Shown: positions 10,917 to 20,975 of the stretch, one piece after another
Layout: every line of letters begins with the position of its first letter
Numbering within the stretch: the stretch's first letter is position 1
Assembly: GCA_030704615.1 (NCBI GenBank)
Contig: CM060731.1
Coordinates: 47,060,001-47,124,000 of the forward strand
Direction: 5' to 3'
DNA: 64,000 bases
Source: Takakia lepidozioides
Taxonomy: Eukaryota; Streptophyta; Takakiopsida; Takakiales; Takakiaceae
The notes under the pieces: model-generated
Databases searched by the model: none
What the model saw: the letters and a program-made list of their open reading frames with translations, nothing else
What the model was told of the DNA's origin: nothing
Position numbers and translations under genes: made by a program

Positions 10917-12750
10917 CTCAATGATGAGTTGGTCAAAGCTAATCACCACCTTACCACGCACAATGCTGAGTTGAAGTCTGTTTTGGAGACCGCGCATGGT
11001 GATGTAAGGGACACAGTAGCACAGTATGCCAAGGCTCGCATTCAAAACATCCAACAAGCCGAACGCATTGCTGAGATGGAGAAGACCATTGCTCTGAATG
11101 TCGGGTCAATTAAGGAGTTGAGAATCCAAAAAGACAATCGGTCACAGACCATTTTACAAAAGCAACTGGTTCTTCAACACATGAAGGACATTGTTGAGAA
11201 CACTAAGGCAGGACAAAAGCCTAGCTAACCATGTGATGGGTACTTTTGCTGCCTTGGTTTATTCTTACAAGACCATAATGGAAAGCTTACAACACCAGGT
11301 GAAGGCATTCCAATGCGAAGAGGAGCAAAAACTGCGAAGTTCTACTCGTCAGCAGGTTGATGATCACATTCTTCAACTATGGTTGAACGGCGAGCCGGTA
11401 GATGGCAAGGTCCCTCGCAAATTAACTAGGGACGAAATCATAGATTTCCAACAGCAAGTGCAGGACATTGCCACCAATACTATTGACGGAGTGTATAGTA
11501 CAATAGCTGGTTTGCAGGAAGACGTGGACACTCTTCATATTCAAGTGGATGAATTGATCTTTGGCATAAAGAAGCGGCGACAATTGGAGGTCAATGAGGC
11601 ACAAGCTAAACCAGACTTGGATACAGGGGCTACAACGTCACAGTCACCCAAGGTATCACTTATGGACTTGGACACTCAAGTGCCAGACACTCAGCTTGCT
11701 GTCTGGAATGAACCAATTGTACCACCACAGACTTTTGCTCGGCAGGCCTATAATGATGATGTAATTCTACCTCTTGGGCAAATTCCCCAAGTCATGGAAA
11801 TGGCTTGGAAACATTTCTCACATGTGCAATCGTTGGGGCTATATTACCACATCATGCGTCATTGGTTGCCATTGGCAACAAGGCACAAAGTTTTTGATGC
11901 GAACACACAGTTGGAGGATCATGTCTTTGCTCAGTGGTGCCACGGCGCAAGTGTCATGATGAAGGAGTTGCTGGCATTCCAAGTTATTCATGGTCCGGTG
12001 TCAACCAAAACCAAGGAGGCAATTGTCATGGGATGTGGTACTTACTATGCAACGTGTTTTCTACTCAGATATCAGATCGAGCGACAAACAATGCATCAGA
12101 GGTATCCTTCTTTTTCCAATGGACCTCAATGGCAACTGCCTTTGCCTCCCCAGTTTACATATCATGATGTCAGGTTCATGCTTCAGCATTACACACAACT
12201 CAAGTCTTGGTTTCAGCAGGCCCAAGATCACCTGAGACAGACTCTCTGGGATCATAATCATCTTTTTTTTAAGGGGCAGATGGCTAGGCAATGGCTCGAG
12301 ACCTCCAAACATCTCCACAAACCACCCAATTACACGGAGGGTGCATTGCGCACATATACTGCCCCGGCTAGAAAGAAAGTTGACAGAGCTTGTCTTGACA
12401 ATGTTCCAGACATGGTAGGCATTGATGGGATGCCCATGGACCTATTAGTTCAGCACAGGAGCCAGAAAGATCAGCATAATGCAAAGGAACCCCATGTCTC
12501 GGGTTCGTCCAGTAAAGATGTGTTGGACATGGCAGAGTAGTATGAACAGGTCATGGGTGACAAAGCACGGAGGAACTCTCCTATTCCTGAAGGGCTTCCC
12601 CACTATATTCGGCCAGGACAATCCGCTCCTATCAGCAGACAGTCATCTCCGCCACGGTCAGATGCCGTTCGGGCTAAAACTCTAAGCCCTCGCACTGACT
12701 CTTGTCCACGGAAAGGTGCCCGTTCGCCAAGGTATGAAGACCCCACACAT
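10917..12750 (+). CDS. Coiled-coil ORF of unknown function, retroelement-associated
   Basis: A plus-strand frame starts at the integrase junction and reads an alpha-helical, Gln/Glu/Lys-rich segment (LLNDELVKANHHL, AERIAEMEKTIALNVG) with coiled-coil character. The frame changes near 11,205-11,225 and continues as a 440-residue frame ending at 12,540, with further helical segments (LQEDVDTLHIQVDELIF) and a Trp/His-rich middle (MAWKHFSHVQSLGLYYHIMR). A third short frame (12,553-12,753) continues with a Pro/Ser/Arg-rich tail (PRYEDPTH). I do not recognise the family. Just after it comes GAGGGAGGGATAATGTTATAGGG, a context that often precedes a 3' LTR in plant retroelements, so it may be an extra ORF of such an element. 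A host-gene origin is not excluded. Confidence 0.45.
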
Positions 12751-12825
12751 TAACCGTGAGGGCACGGCTTTTTCAGAGAGGGAGGGATAATGTTATAGGG
12801 CTGTCTGGGACTTAGGCGGATTTCC

Positions 12826-13803
12826 GATAATCATTTTCAAACCTGGAATGGCCTTAGTACAACATTCCGAAACAGGTTCAGGACAAACAAAACTAAGGAT
12901 GAAGTGTACGGTAGTCTACAACAGTTGAGACAAAAGAAGCCTGAAACTGTTGAATAATATCTAGAGAAGATGGAGTTACTGGTCAAGAAGTTGTCTGATG
13001 TGCCACCAGCAGGTTTACAAAAGACTTGGTTTGTGAGTGGACTGAGACCGGAGTTACAAAAGAAAGTGGATATTTTACCCCATAATACAGTGGAGGAGGC
13101 ATTTGAAACAGCCAACAAAATTGAGCAAGGGAAATCGGTCAGGAAGGATAAAAGAGATGATGATGACTGTGAGGATGAGTCAGATGAGGAAGAAGAGCAA
13201 GAGCTCAAGAAGAAGAGCAAGAAGAAGGAAAAGTTGAAGAGGGACAGCTATGAAAAAAGATTGGAAGAAATCTTGAAAAAATATGCCACAGAGGCTGCAA
13301 CACATTGGAGGAAGGGTGTTTGGTGTGCAAAGTGCCAAAATGAAGGCCATACCACAGTTGAATGCCACATGAAGGAGAAACACTGTACTATCTGTAAAAT
13401 GGATAACCATTCTACTGAGAATTGTTATTACAACAGAAGGACAGCTACAAGGGAACCAAGACAGATGAGGGTGCATCAAGTGCAACCCCAACCAAGAAGA
13501 AACATGACCATGACCACTATGGTAGGCCTGGTGGATATAACAATGGTATGGTAGGAAGAGATAATCCAAAAGGGAATTACCAAGGCAGTCCTAGAGGCAA
13601 CTATCAAGATAATCCCAGGGGGAATTACTAGCCAGGGAATCAGGATTATAGAAATAATCCCAAAATGGACCAAGGGCGTGGACCCAATGGTGAAGAACTA
13701 TGTTACTATTGTAACCAACCAGGACATTGCAAGTCAACTTGTCCAATCTGGGTTAGACACCAGCATGAGGTGAGAATCCCTGTGAGTGAAGCAGGGATGC
13801 CTC
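12826..13803 (+). pseudogene. Ty3/gypsy gag, 5'-truncated
   Basis: The frame begins inside a retrotransposon gag domain (TWNGLSTTFRNRFRTNKTKD, then LQQLRQKKPETVE) with an in-frame stop near 12,954. It continues through KTWFVSGLRPELQKKV, an acidic-then-basic linker (DDDDCEDESDEEEEQE), and zinc knuckles: WCAKCQNEGHTTVEC, HCTICKMDNHSTENC and, in another frame at about 13,697, LCYYCNQPGHCKSTC. Gag binds and packages element RNA. The 5' half and any LTR are missing. It is cut at 13,803 by the terminal repeat of the 11.3-kb element. The matching pol part resumes at 25,103. Confidence 0.75.
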
Positions 13804-13847
13804 GGCGTGAGCCTGGTCACGTGAGCGCGTGAGCGCGACTGCGCTCA
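13804..13847 (+). repeat. Left terminal inverted repeat
   Basis: GC-rich, about 44 bp, pairing with the right end at 25,063-25,102. Shared blocks are GGCGTGAGC, CACGTGAGCGCG(T/C)GAGCG and GCTCAC, with small indels. Inward of it are further CACGCCACGTCA and CCACGTCA phrases (13,845-13,895), which recur at the right end. Confidence 0.65.
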
Positions 13848-14014
13848 CGCCACGTCACCTTGCGCAAATGCCACGTCACGGGTCTCAGTCCACGTCATCA
13901 CACGTGGAGGCCGAGTCACCACGCACCCAGAAAGAAGTGGAGTGTATTCCCGCGGATTGACACCCTTTACCGCGGAAACAAGCTGGACGACATAATAAAA
14001 GGCATTGAATAAAT

Positions 14015-14330
14015 GATGGATGAATGTACAGTTGGATGATAAACAGATGGATGAGTTTGAAAAATCTATGTAGATGGATGAATGACGGATGGATAAGAGT
14101 AAAATGGATGAATGTATAATGGATGTTGAGCAATGACAAAAATTCATGACAGGAAGATGCATGACCAAATCTTTTGACGAATGCACAAAGTATATGAAAT
14201 GAGTGTGGAAGGTTTGTGGGGTGGATTAAAGAGTACAGAGGATGAATGTACAATGGATGTTGTACAAAGGAAGCTTTCATGAATGGAGCACGCATGAATA
14301 CAGTGTAGATGAATGCACAATGGATATGAG
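14015..14330 (+). repeat. Subterminal GGATGAATG repeats
   Basis: Irregular copies of a 22-24 bp unit built from GGATGAATGTACAATGGATG occur at about 14,017-14,038, 14,075-14,094, 14,104-14,128, 14,239-14,262 and 14,307-14,328. They lie 200-500 bp inside the left end of the element. Subterminal repeats in such positions are often transposase-binding sites. No equivalent cluster was noticed at the right end. Confidence 0.55.
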
Positions 14331-14540
14331 AAGAGTCAGGAAGGTTTGTGAGATGGATTTATACATATAGCAATTTAAACGAAAGTTGATTCTGTGATTA
14401 TTATTTGTTCTAAAGGAACAACTACGGTAGAGTAAGGGGATTCAACGTTTCCAGATAATATGAAAATGAATATTAAAAGAATACAGTTCAGTCTGACTTA
14501 GAGTCAGTACAATGTATCCCCTCTTCCTCTGCATCTAAGT

Positions 14541-17500
14541 CTAAGTATTTAGAACACCGGATCCACGCTGGATACACCTACGGTTGGCCACTAAAAAGTC
14601 AGGGGATAGGGACTCGGACGCGTGAAGTGCCATTGCTTCGGCATAAACAGGGAGGAGAAAATTGGAAAGGGGGCTGTCGAAACAGACTCGCCAGAAATGA
14701 CTGTATCTCCTGAAGATCCACCGCTGCCTTTCCTGAAAGACAGCCTGAAAAAGTTATTACTGTAACTTTGATGTTATCGAGAAATTGAGTATGACTCCCA
14801 AAGAGGGTTTAGCACTTACTCACATGAAAAGTCGTTGTCGACCTGCTTATCTTCGGGATCGTCATCATTTCGAATATGAATCCGATCAGTCTGTGTGCCT
14901 GAAGTGGAGCCAGACAAAAGGGGAGGAGCACTGTGTTGTAGAGGTCAGAATCACCCTCCATACCAAAAAGGCTTCTTCCGCCTGCCTTGCATGCGTGGTA
15001 AGTTGCTCCTGCACCAGACAGGAGAACATAAACAGTTTGGAGGAGGGGATTTAAGCAGATGAAACTGTTGAAAGGAAACCAATTCGGAAGGGAGAAAACG
15101 AACCTGTGGACACAGAAAGATCGACAACCCGTGCAGAGCGGTGGCTGCATGACTCCAGCAGTATTTGCATGAATGCTGGTGACTTTTCCTTTGCACCTCT
15201 CCAGGGAGTGCCATCTGGTCTCTTCAGAGTCTGACTGGACTGCATGAAGTTGTACAAAATGTCATCGACATGGGGCTCATAGGGGGGGTTGACGAAACAA
15301 CCCTGGTCAGAAATCTCAAGCTGCGGATGGAGGATGGTGTCTTTGATGTGCGAATCCTCCGCAGGCAGATCGCCTCGAACATCCTCGTCTGCCAAAGATA
15401 GCAGGTTAGTGTGGTAAACACAATCTAAAGTAAAAGTGTGTACATCGGCTATTCAGAACTCTGACACCAAAAAAACCATGAATCGTTGATGATCGGTGTC
15501 GATCATAAAACATTCTACTAGAGTGGAGCTGCAGAGAAAATTGAAACTCATGATCAAAGCATAAGCAGAAGGCAGACGGCATACCAGCTGACCAGGGAAA
15601 CCCCCTTTCACAAGGTAGAGGCTGTTCACACAATTCCATGTGCGCAAAACTTCAAACCCTGAAGACTTGAGGTATGATGCCAATGCCCGACGACTATCAT
15701 TGTCACATGACTGAAAAAGCAGAAGTGTCCCTGCATCAGAGAGGAAATTGTTACAGAACCCGAATACCCAACTCCAGTAGTTGTCCTCGAATTTGTTCCA
15801 CCCTGGCGTCTTGCCCTTTGGAAGAACTTCTGGCACAGCCTGGCCATCCGGGATGTCGAGAATGACAATGTCGGCCGCATAAGTTTTCTGCACACCGCAC
15901 ACGAAGGTGGGACCTGTGCTCACCTGCAACAGACATGTTTTTTATAAGAACGATGGCAAGAATGTTTTCAAAGAACGAGACTGAAATACTGCCAACGAAA
16001 CATTCAGAGAAAAAGGAAAGAAAATGGAATTCTCACCAGATTGAGGAATGAGATTATATTGTCCCAGGTAGGGGATGGCACCCCAGTGTATCCTCTCTTT
16101 CGACTCTGCATCATCGAAAGCCAACCCTCATTAACAATTTTCATCTCTCCTGCTGAATCAGAACGGGAAGGGTGTGGCTTGGCATCGAACACGCACTGAA
16201 GAGTGCGGGTATATCTTCCAGCACTAAAGTCCTGCCCACTCTCCATCTCCTTTTCATTCTCCTTCCCCTTGTCCTTTTCCTTCTCTTTGGACTTGTCTTT
16301 GTCCTTTGGCTTTGCTGGTGAGATGGCTATGACATCAACAGCCTTGTCTTTTGGTTTGCGGCCCGCCTTCTTTCCCTTCTGCGGCGTTCCCTGAGCATCA
16401 GGCTCCTTGGCAGCCAAGGTTGCTATGTTTCGTTGATACTCTTCGTCAGTCAAAGGCGCCAGCATCTCAGCGTTATTGTTCAAGTATTTCATATGCTGTT
16501 CTTGAAAGGTCGTGTGCTCAGGTGGGCAGTCAAGGTACCACCCACAGTCTCTGAAGTGAGAAGGACTCCAGTCCTTCAATATCCCTGCAGTATACATGGT
16601 TGGATCGTTTGCAGGGTCCGACCACATGTCAAGATAGTCGGGAATTCCGCTCAGGTGATTTCCTTCCATAAGCACATATTTCGTGTACCTGAAAAAAGGA
16701 GATGAATCCCAACCCACAAAAGCGCTCAGTGAGTAAGATGCAAGTAGAACAGAAAGAATAAAACATGGATTGAAATGGCTCTGACAACTGCTCCAAGGAC
16801 CTTTCAGGACCACACTACTGCTCCAGATATGAATGTCGTCAACGCCATTCAGAACATTCCATTCCATGACACTGTAAATACATCCTAATCCAGGTGAATG
16901 CAAATAAGCGATTAGAAATGACACAGACATAGAAGTGAATGTCGTCAACGACATTCAAGAATGAAGCCAAATTATTACTGAAATGAAGCAAAATCACAGG
17001 AGAAAAAAAAAAAATTGAGTAAGGAACCATCCAGGAAAACTCAATGCACATTCATAACGAACCTATCACTGAGGACCTCAAAACATCACTGTATGTGAAT
17101 GGCGTCAACGCCATTCACAAAAATACAAAAAAGAAACCAATACTTAGCTCCCCAATCCATGAAAATTGAATTTGTCGTTTTTAATAATACAGACACAGCT
17201 GTGAATGTCGTCAACGACATTCACTTTGGATTTCTTAAAACAGAGCTTATGAAGCCTCCATATTCATCGCAAGAGGAAAAAACAATGCAGAACAACTGAA
17301 TGTCTGCATTGACATTCAGCAAAATGAAGTGATCAACCCTCATTGTATCCTCTATGGACATTACAAAAATTTAAATAACCTTGAGGACCACACAACAACT
17401 CCGTATGTGAATGTCGTCAACGCCATTCAAGGACATTATCAATTCTAATCAGGGACAATATAATTGCACCCTTAGATCCTAACCAGGTGAATTCATATAC

Positions 17501-20120
17501 TCGCTTAAGAATGACTCAGACAAAGAAGTGAATGTCGTCAACGACATTCAATCTGGATCTAAGATTGCAATCCATATGAAGCCACAATTTTTCCCAAAAA
17601 AACAGTAGAGTTTCAAGTATGACATTTCACCTGTACACAACTCGCATCATGGCCCACTCTCCTCCAACCTGACTGTCAAAGTCGTTGGACCGTAAAATGT
17701 TACCATCTTTGGAGAACTCCCGGAGAAAAAACAGTATCTCCAGGTGAGACCTCTCCACTTCCTTATGTATGCCTCCAATGACATTTGGGGAGGGGAAACA
17801 ATCGCAATGTTCAGGTCCTTCAAAGTCTGATCCAGCACAATGACGGCGCGCTTTTCGAGCTGCAAATAGTATATTTGTCAGAATTGCAAAAAAGAAACAC
17901 ATCACATACTTGAAGAGAAGAAACAGCATGTTCGAATACACACCTGACTCCAAAATGTAGCCTTGTGGAGCCAGTTATCAAACACCAAATCACTGATTCC
18001 TTCCACCTTTGTGCCAGGCTGTATGGTGCTTTGGGAACTGATTCAAGTCCTTTACTGTTTGATCTGAGTTCCATATCTCCAGCCACCTTATTTTTGTTTG
18101 TGGGTCGACCATCGATATGGCCAGCCGGTGCAATTTCTCCTGCTGCATCTCCGGATGCACATGCTTGTCATAGTGTGTTTTGATCTGCTGAAGGAACTCA
18201 GGACCAAGTCCAGGATCTACTATTCTAAGCTGCTTTCCGAAGGCTGACATCAATTTGGTTCTTCGCATCTCAAACTCCTTCTTTATTGCAGCTTCCACAC
18301 CCTTTGATGTCCTTAGTTCCTCTGGTGTGTAGTGCGGTAATATTCGGATTTTCCCTTCTCAGCTGCCTCTGCCAGTTCTTGCTGCATTCATTCAAGTAGT
18401 GATTAGCTCCGAAGGGACTCTAAACATGTATTCGAAAAGTAAACAGATTACAGACTCGGGCTTACCGCATACATGTACTCCAGAAACGCTCTCGTGTCAA
18501 AGAATACCAAGTGCCTGCAGCTCTTCCTGTTTCGCACTTCTTGATGATATTGGGTGGTAGTACTGTCCGAAAATCATCCAGCTTCATCAGACCAATCCTC
18601 TGAATTCGGAATAGTGTGTGAACCAAGCTTGTTGTCACATGCGATTCTCTGTCGATCTGCAAAAACATTGAAAACATTGCATTCCTTAACACTGTTTTTT
18701 GAGGATCAACAAGACACTACAGAGGGAATCAAATCTCCTGGATGACTTACTTGTTCACGTCGTGCATAGCTGTAAGAAGCCTAGCGATGTCGTTTCCTGG
18801 ATCCAAAACCATTGCCTCCACAGCAACATGCTTGTCTTTGTCTTTCGAATGGTGTTTCTGAATGTATCCCATCCATGCCAGCAATCGGTGGTTGCCGTCC
18901 CAGACGTAGAACATGTGGTTGCAAAATTGCTGGGTGTTCTTTCCCATCATGAGGCCCAGCTCGAACTCCTCATTGGCATCTTTCCAGCACTCATCCCAGT
19001 TATCACTGATCTCTGGAGAAACTAATGTGCTTTTCCCATTTATATCCGTCAGTGACACATAAAAAACTTGTGCACCAAGTCTATATCCATGCACAAAATC
19101 ACTCTCCAATTTTGTTATGTCATGGGAAAGAGGTGGACGCACAACAGGCATTGATATCATCCGGCACAGAGGTATGTCCAGACGCCCTCCAGATACGAGC
19201 ATGTCCCTTATAACCTCCTGAGAGTTTACCTTCTGGAATGACATGAGTTCTTTCACCTTGTCAAGGTAGTGCACTTCGGATTCATCTGCTTCATCTGTAT
19301 TCTCTGAGCTTTTTGCGGACTCGTCCCCATCTCCAGATCCTTTCCCCTCTGATCCTGTAGGCTTCGACCTCACAGTTTTCTGCACGATGCCATTCAGTTC
19401 TGACTAAGTCATTTGCAAATAGTGAATGGCGGTGGTAACGACAATCACTCTGTATCAAGGAAACTCACCATGAATGGTGTGAAAGAATTCAGCACAATCT
19501 ACACATGCAAAGCCGAGACTGCCGTATTCAAAACAAAAGGGAGAGCGATAGCGAACGGCGTTAACGACAATCACAAAAGATAACAACCTGCCGGATCGGT
19601 GTTGTGAAATGACATATATGTGCAACTGATTGGCGGCAACGACATTCAGTGTAGTTTAGGGAGAATAGTAAGTGCAGACTCTCTCTTCAAACACATAGGT
19701 ACATAAATCTCATGAGCAGAATCGAATGGCGTTAACGACGCTCGCGATTCAGTAGTTCCTGCTAAAGAATGGAAGAGGAAGGACTCCTTGAAAGGCAATC
19801 ACATAGACTATATGATAAAACTTACTGGCACCTTCTTAGGTTTTGAACTTTGATCCCCTTCTGCAGCTTTCCTTCCCTCTCACATCTGCTGGAGTTTCTG
19901 TCTGCGCAAGGGTTTCTTGACCTTCTTCAGGTTCGGCGTTCCGCGTGCTTCCACCTTCTTCAGTGTCCCTGCGATTCATCTCTGCCTCCACAGGCTGGCG
20001 CACTCTTATCGCCGGCTGTGTCGCAGCCGCTGCCTCAGTCTCCGTCTGCTCTTGTGAATCAGTCTCCGCGTTCACCTGCTGCCTTGGCCCTGTGTTCTCC
20101 AACAAACGACGCCTCGTCAT
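14541..20120 (-). CDS. ParB-like plus amino-methyltransferase-like protein, about 10 exons
   Basis: Proposed exons (minus): 20120 to about 19836, 19403-18751, 18656-18466, 18381-17944, 17859-17631, 16688-16037, 15923-15602, 15388-15104, 15008-14824, 14744-14541; about 1,140 residues. Exon 1 is disordered (Glu/Gln-rich). Exon 2 holds a ParB/sulfiredoxin-like segment ending HMFYVWDGNHRLLAWMGYIQ. Exon 6 has a Lys/Glu/Asp-rich linker (PKDKDKSKEKEKDKG). Exon 7 gives AADIVILDIPDGQ and GTLLLFQS, resembling methyltransferase motif IV and what follows. Exon 8 has CFVNPPYEPH, a second NPPY-type candidate. Exons 8-9 join as ARVVDLSVSTG then ATYHACKAGGRSLFGMEGD, an AdoMet-binding motif I/II. Motif order suggests a permuted N6/N4 amino-methyltransferase. 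Single-base frame breaks seem needed near 18,300, 18,045 and 17,790, so it may be a pseudogene or carry sequence errors. The exon 1 donor and the 3' end are uncertain. Function is inferred. Confidence 0.6.
16830..17550. repeat. Cluster of seven 22-24 bp palindromes in an intron
   Basis: Copies lie at 16,830-16,851, 16,936-16,957, 17,095-17,118, 17,201-17,224, 17,296-17,319, 17,408-17,429 and 17,529-17,550. The best (17,201) has arms GTGAATGTCGT and ACGACATTCAC around a central CA; 17,095 has arms GTGAATGGCGT and ACGCCATTCAC. Copy 17,296 keeps CTGAATGTC and GACATTCAG arms but a different centre. Spacing is 95-160 bp. All lie in the 942-bp intron between the exons at 17,631 and 16,688. Perfect dyad symmetry with unrelated sequence between copies suggests protein-binding sites or hairpins rather than simple tandem duplication. 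Confidence 0.85.
19422..19746. repeat. Second cluster of four degenerate copies of the palindrome
   Basis: Related copies lie at 19,422-19,447, 19,551-19,574, 19,626-19,649 and 19,722-19,746, in the first intron of the same gene. They keep GAATGGCG or GATTGGCG on the left and AACGACATTCAG or AACGACAATCAC on the right, so symmetry is partial. Spacing is about 80-130 bp, like the first cluster. Confidence 0.7.
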
Positions 20121-20975
20121 TTTTCTCTCTTGCTCTGCGTCTCTCTCTAAGGGAAGTAAAATAAAGAGACTTTCTTCTCTTTCGTATTCTAGAAGGAACC
20201 CTCTCCAGCTTGACTACCACTCTCCCTCTAAGCGCGAAAAGTAGAAAAACGCAGTGACTCCGATTTCTTGCGGGATTGCCTGTGTTCTTGCGTGTCTCTA
20301 GAAGCATCGGATTCCCTCCCGCGTGACCGTTACACATAGTCGTTTCGTTATTAGTGCACATGCCAGCAATTGGTGTACAGCTGTTCGTATTCAGTTATGG
20401 ATGTCTGACGTGTGCCGCCCAAAACAAAACGGCGTGTTCTAAATTATAACTGGTTCAATATTTAAAAAGAACAGCGAATCCCAGAAATTGATGCGCAGTC
20501 TTAAACAAATAAATATAAATGAACGAGAGTTTGATGACAAATTTTGGAATATCATACACGGTCATCCTTGTTATCCAAACCCCACATTCGTTGCACATTT
20601 GGAACTTTCCAGGTGCGCATGATCATTGGTAGTAGTATATAGATACATTTACTTAATCTGCAATCCCATTCTCGGATCCTGTGGCATGCTTCCAGGAAGT
20701 CGGCTTTGTTATTGGGTTTATTGATGAGGTTCTGATTAACGGTTTTAACAGTTGCCGACACTGCCCCTATGGATTCTCTGACCACTGGGCCCACAAGAAA
20801 AGTAATTAAATGGACGGCTGCATATCTGGAATGAATAACAGAATATGCACAGTCGTTATCTGAGCTTCCTCCGCCATATGCTCTGCTCATTCTTCAACTG
20901 TGTTCTGGAGACAGCAGTAAACCGATTTACACTAGATCTGCGATAGCAAGGTACAAACATACTCGAGGAAGGAAG
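20121..20975. promoter_or_regulatory. Divergent promoter region between the two element genes
   Basis: This 855-bp gap separates the start of the ParB/methyltransferase gene (minus, ATG at 20,118-20,120) from the start of the transposase-like gene (plus, ATG at 20,976). CT-rich stretches (CTCTCTTGCTCTGCGTCTCTCTC near 20,125-20,150) lie just upstream of the minus-strand gene, as in plant 5' leaders. No copy of the 22-24 bp palindrome was seen here. The arrangement implies one shared bidirectional control region; no TATA box was assigned. Confidence 0.4.

Noticed and set aside
12837-13569. Minus-strand Ser-rich and Leu-rich ORFs
   Set aside because: Antisense of the gag acidic/basic linker and zinc-knuckle region.
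16203-16554. Plus-strand Ser/Phe/Leu-rich ORFs (LSFSFPLSFSFSLDLS)
   Set aside because: Antisense of the Lys/Glu/Asp-rich linker in the methyltransferase gene.
16830-17550. CRISPR array
   Set aside because: Copies are perfect dyads within an intron, spacing is irregular (95-160 bp), and the context is a spliced plant gene.
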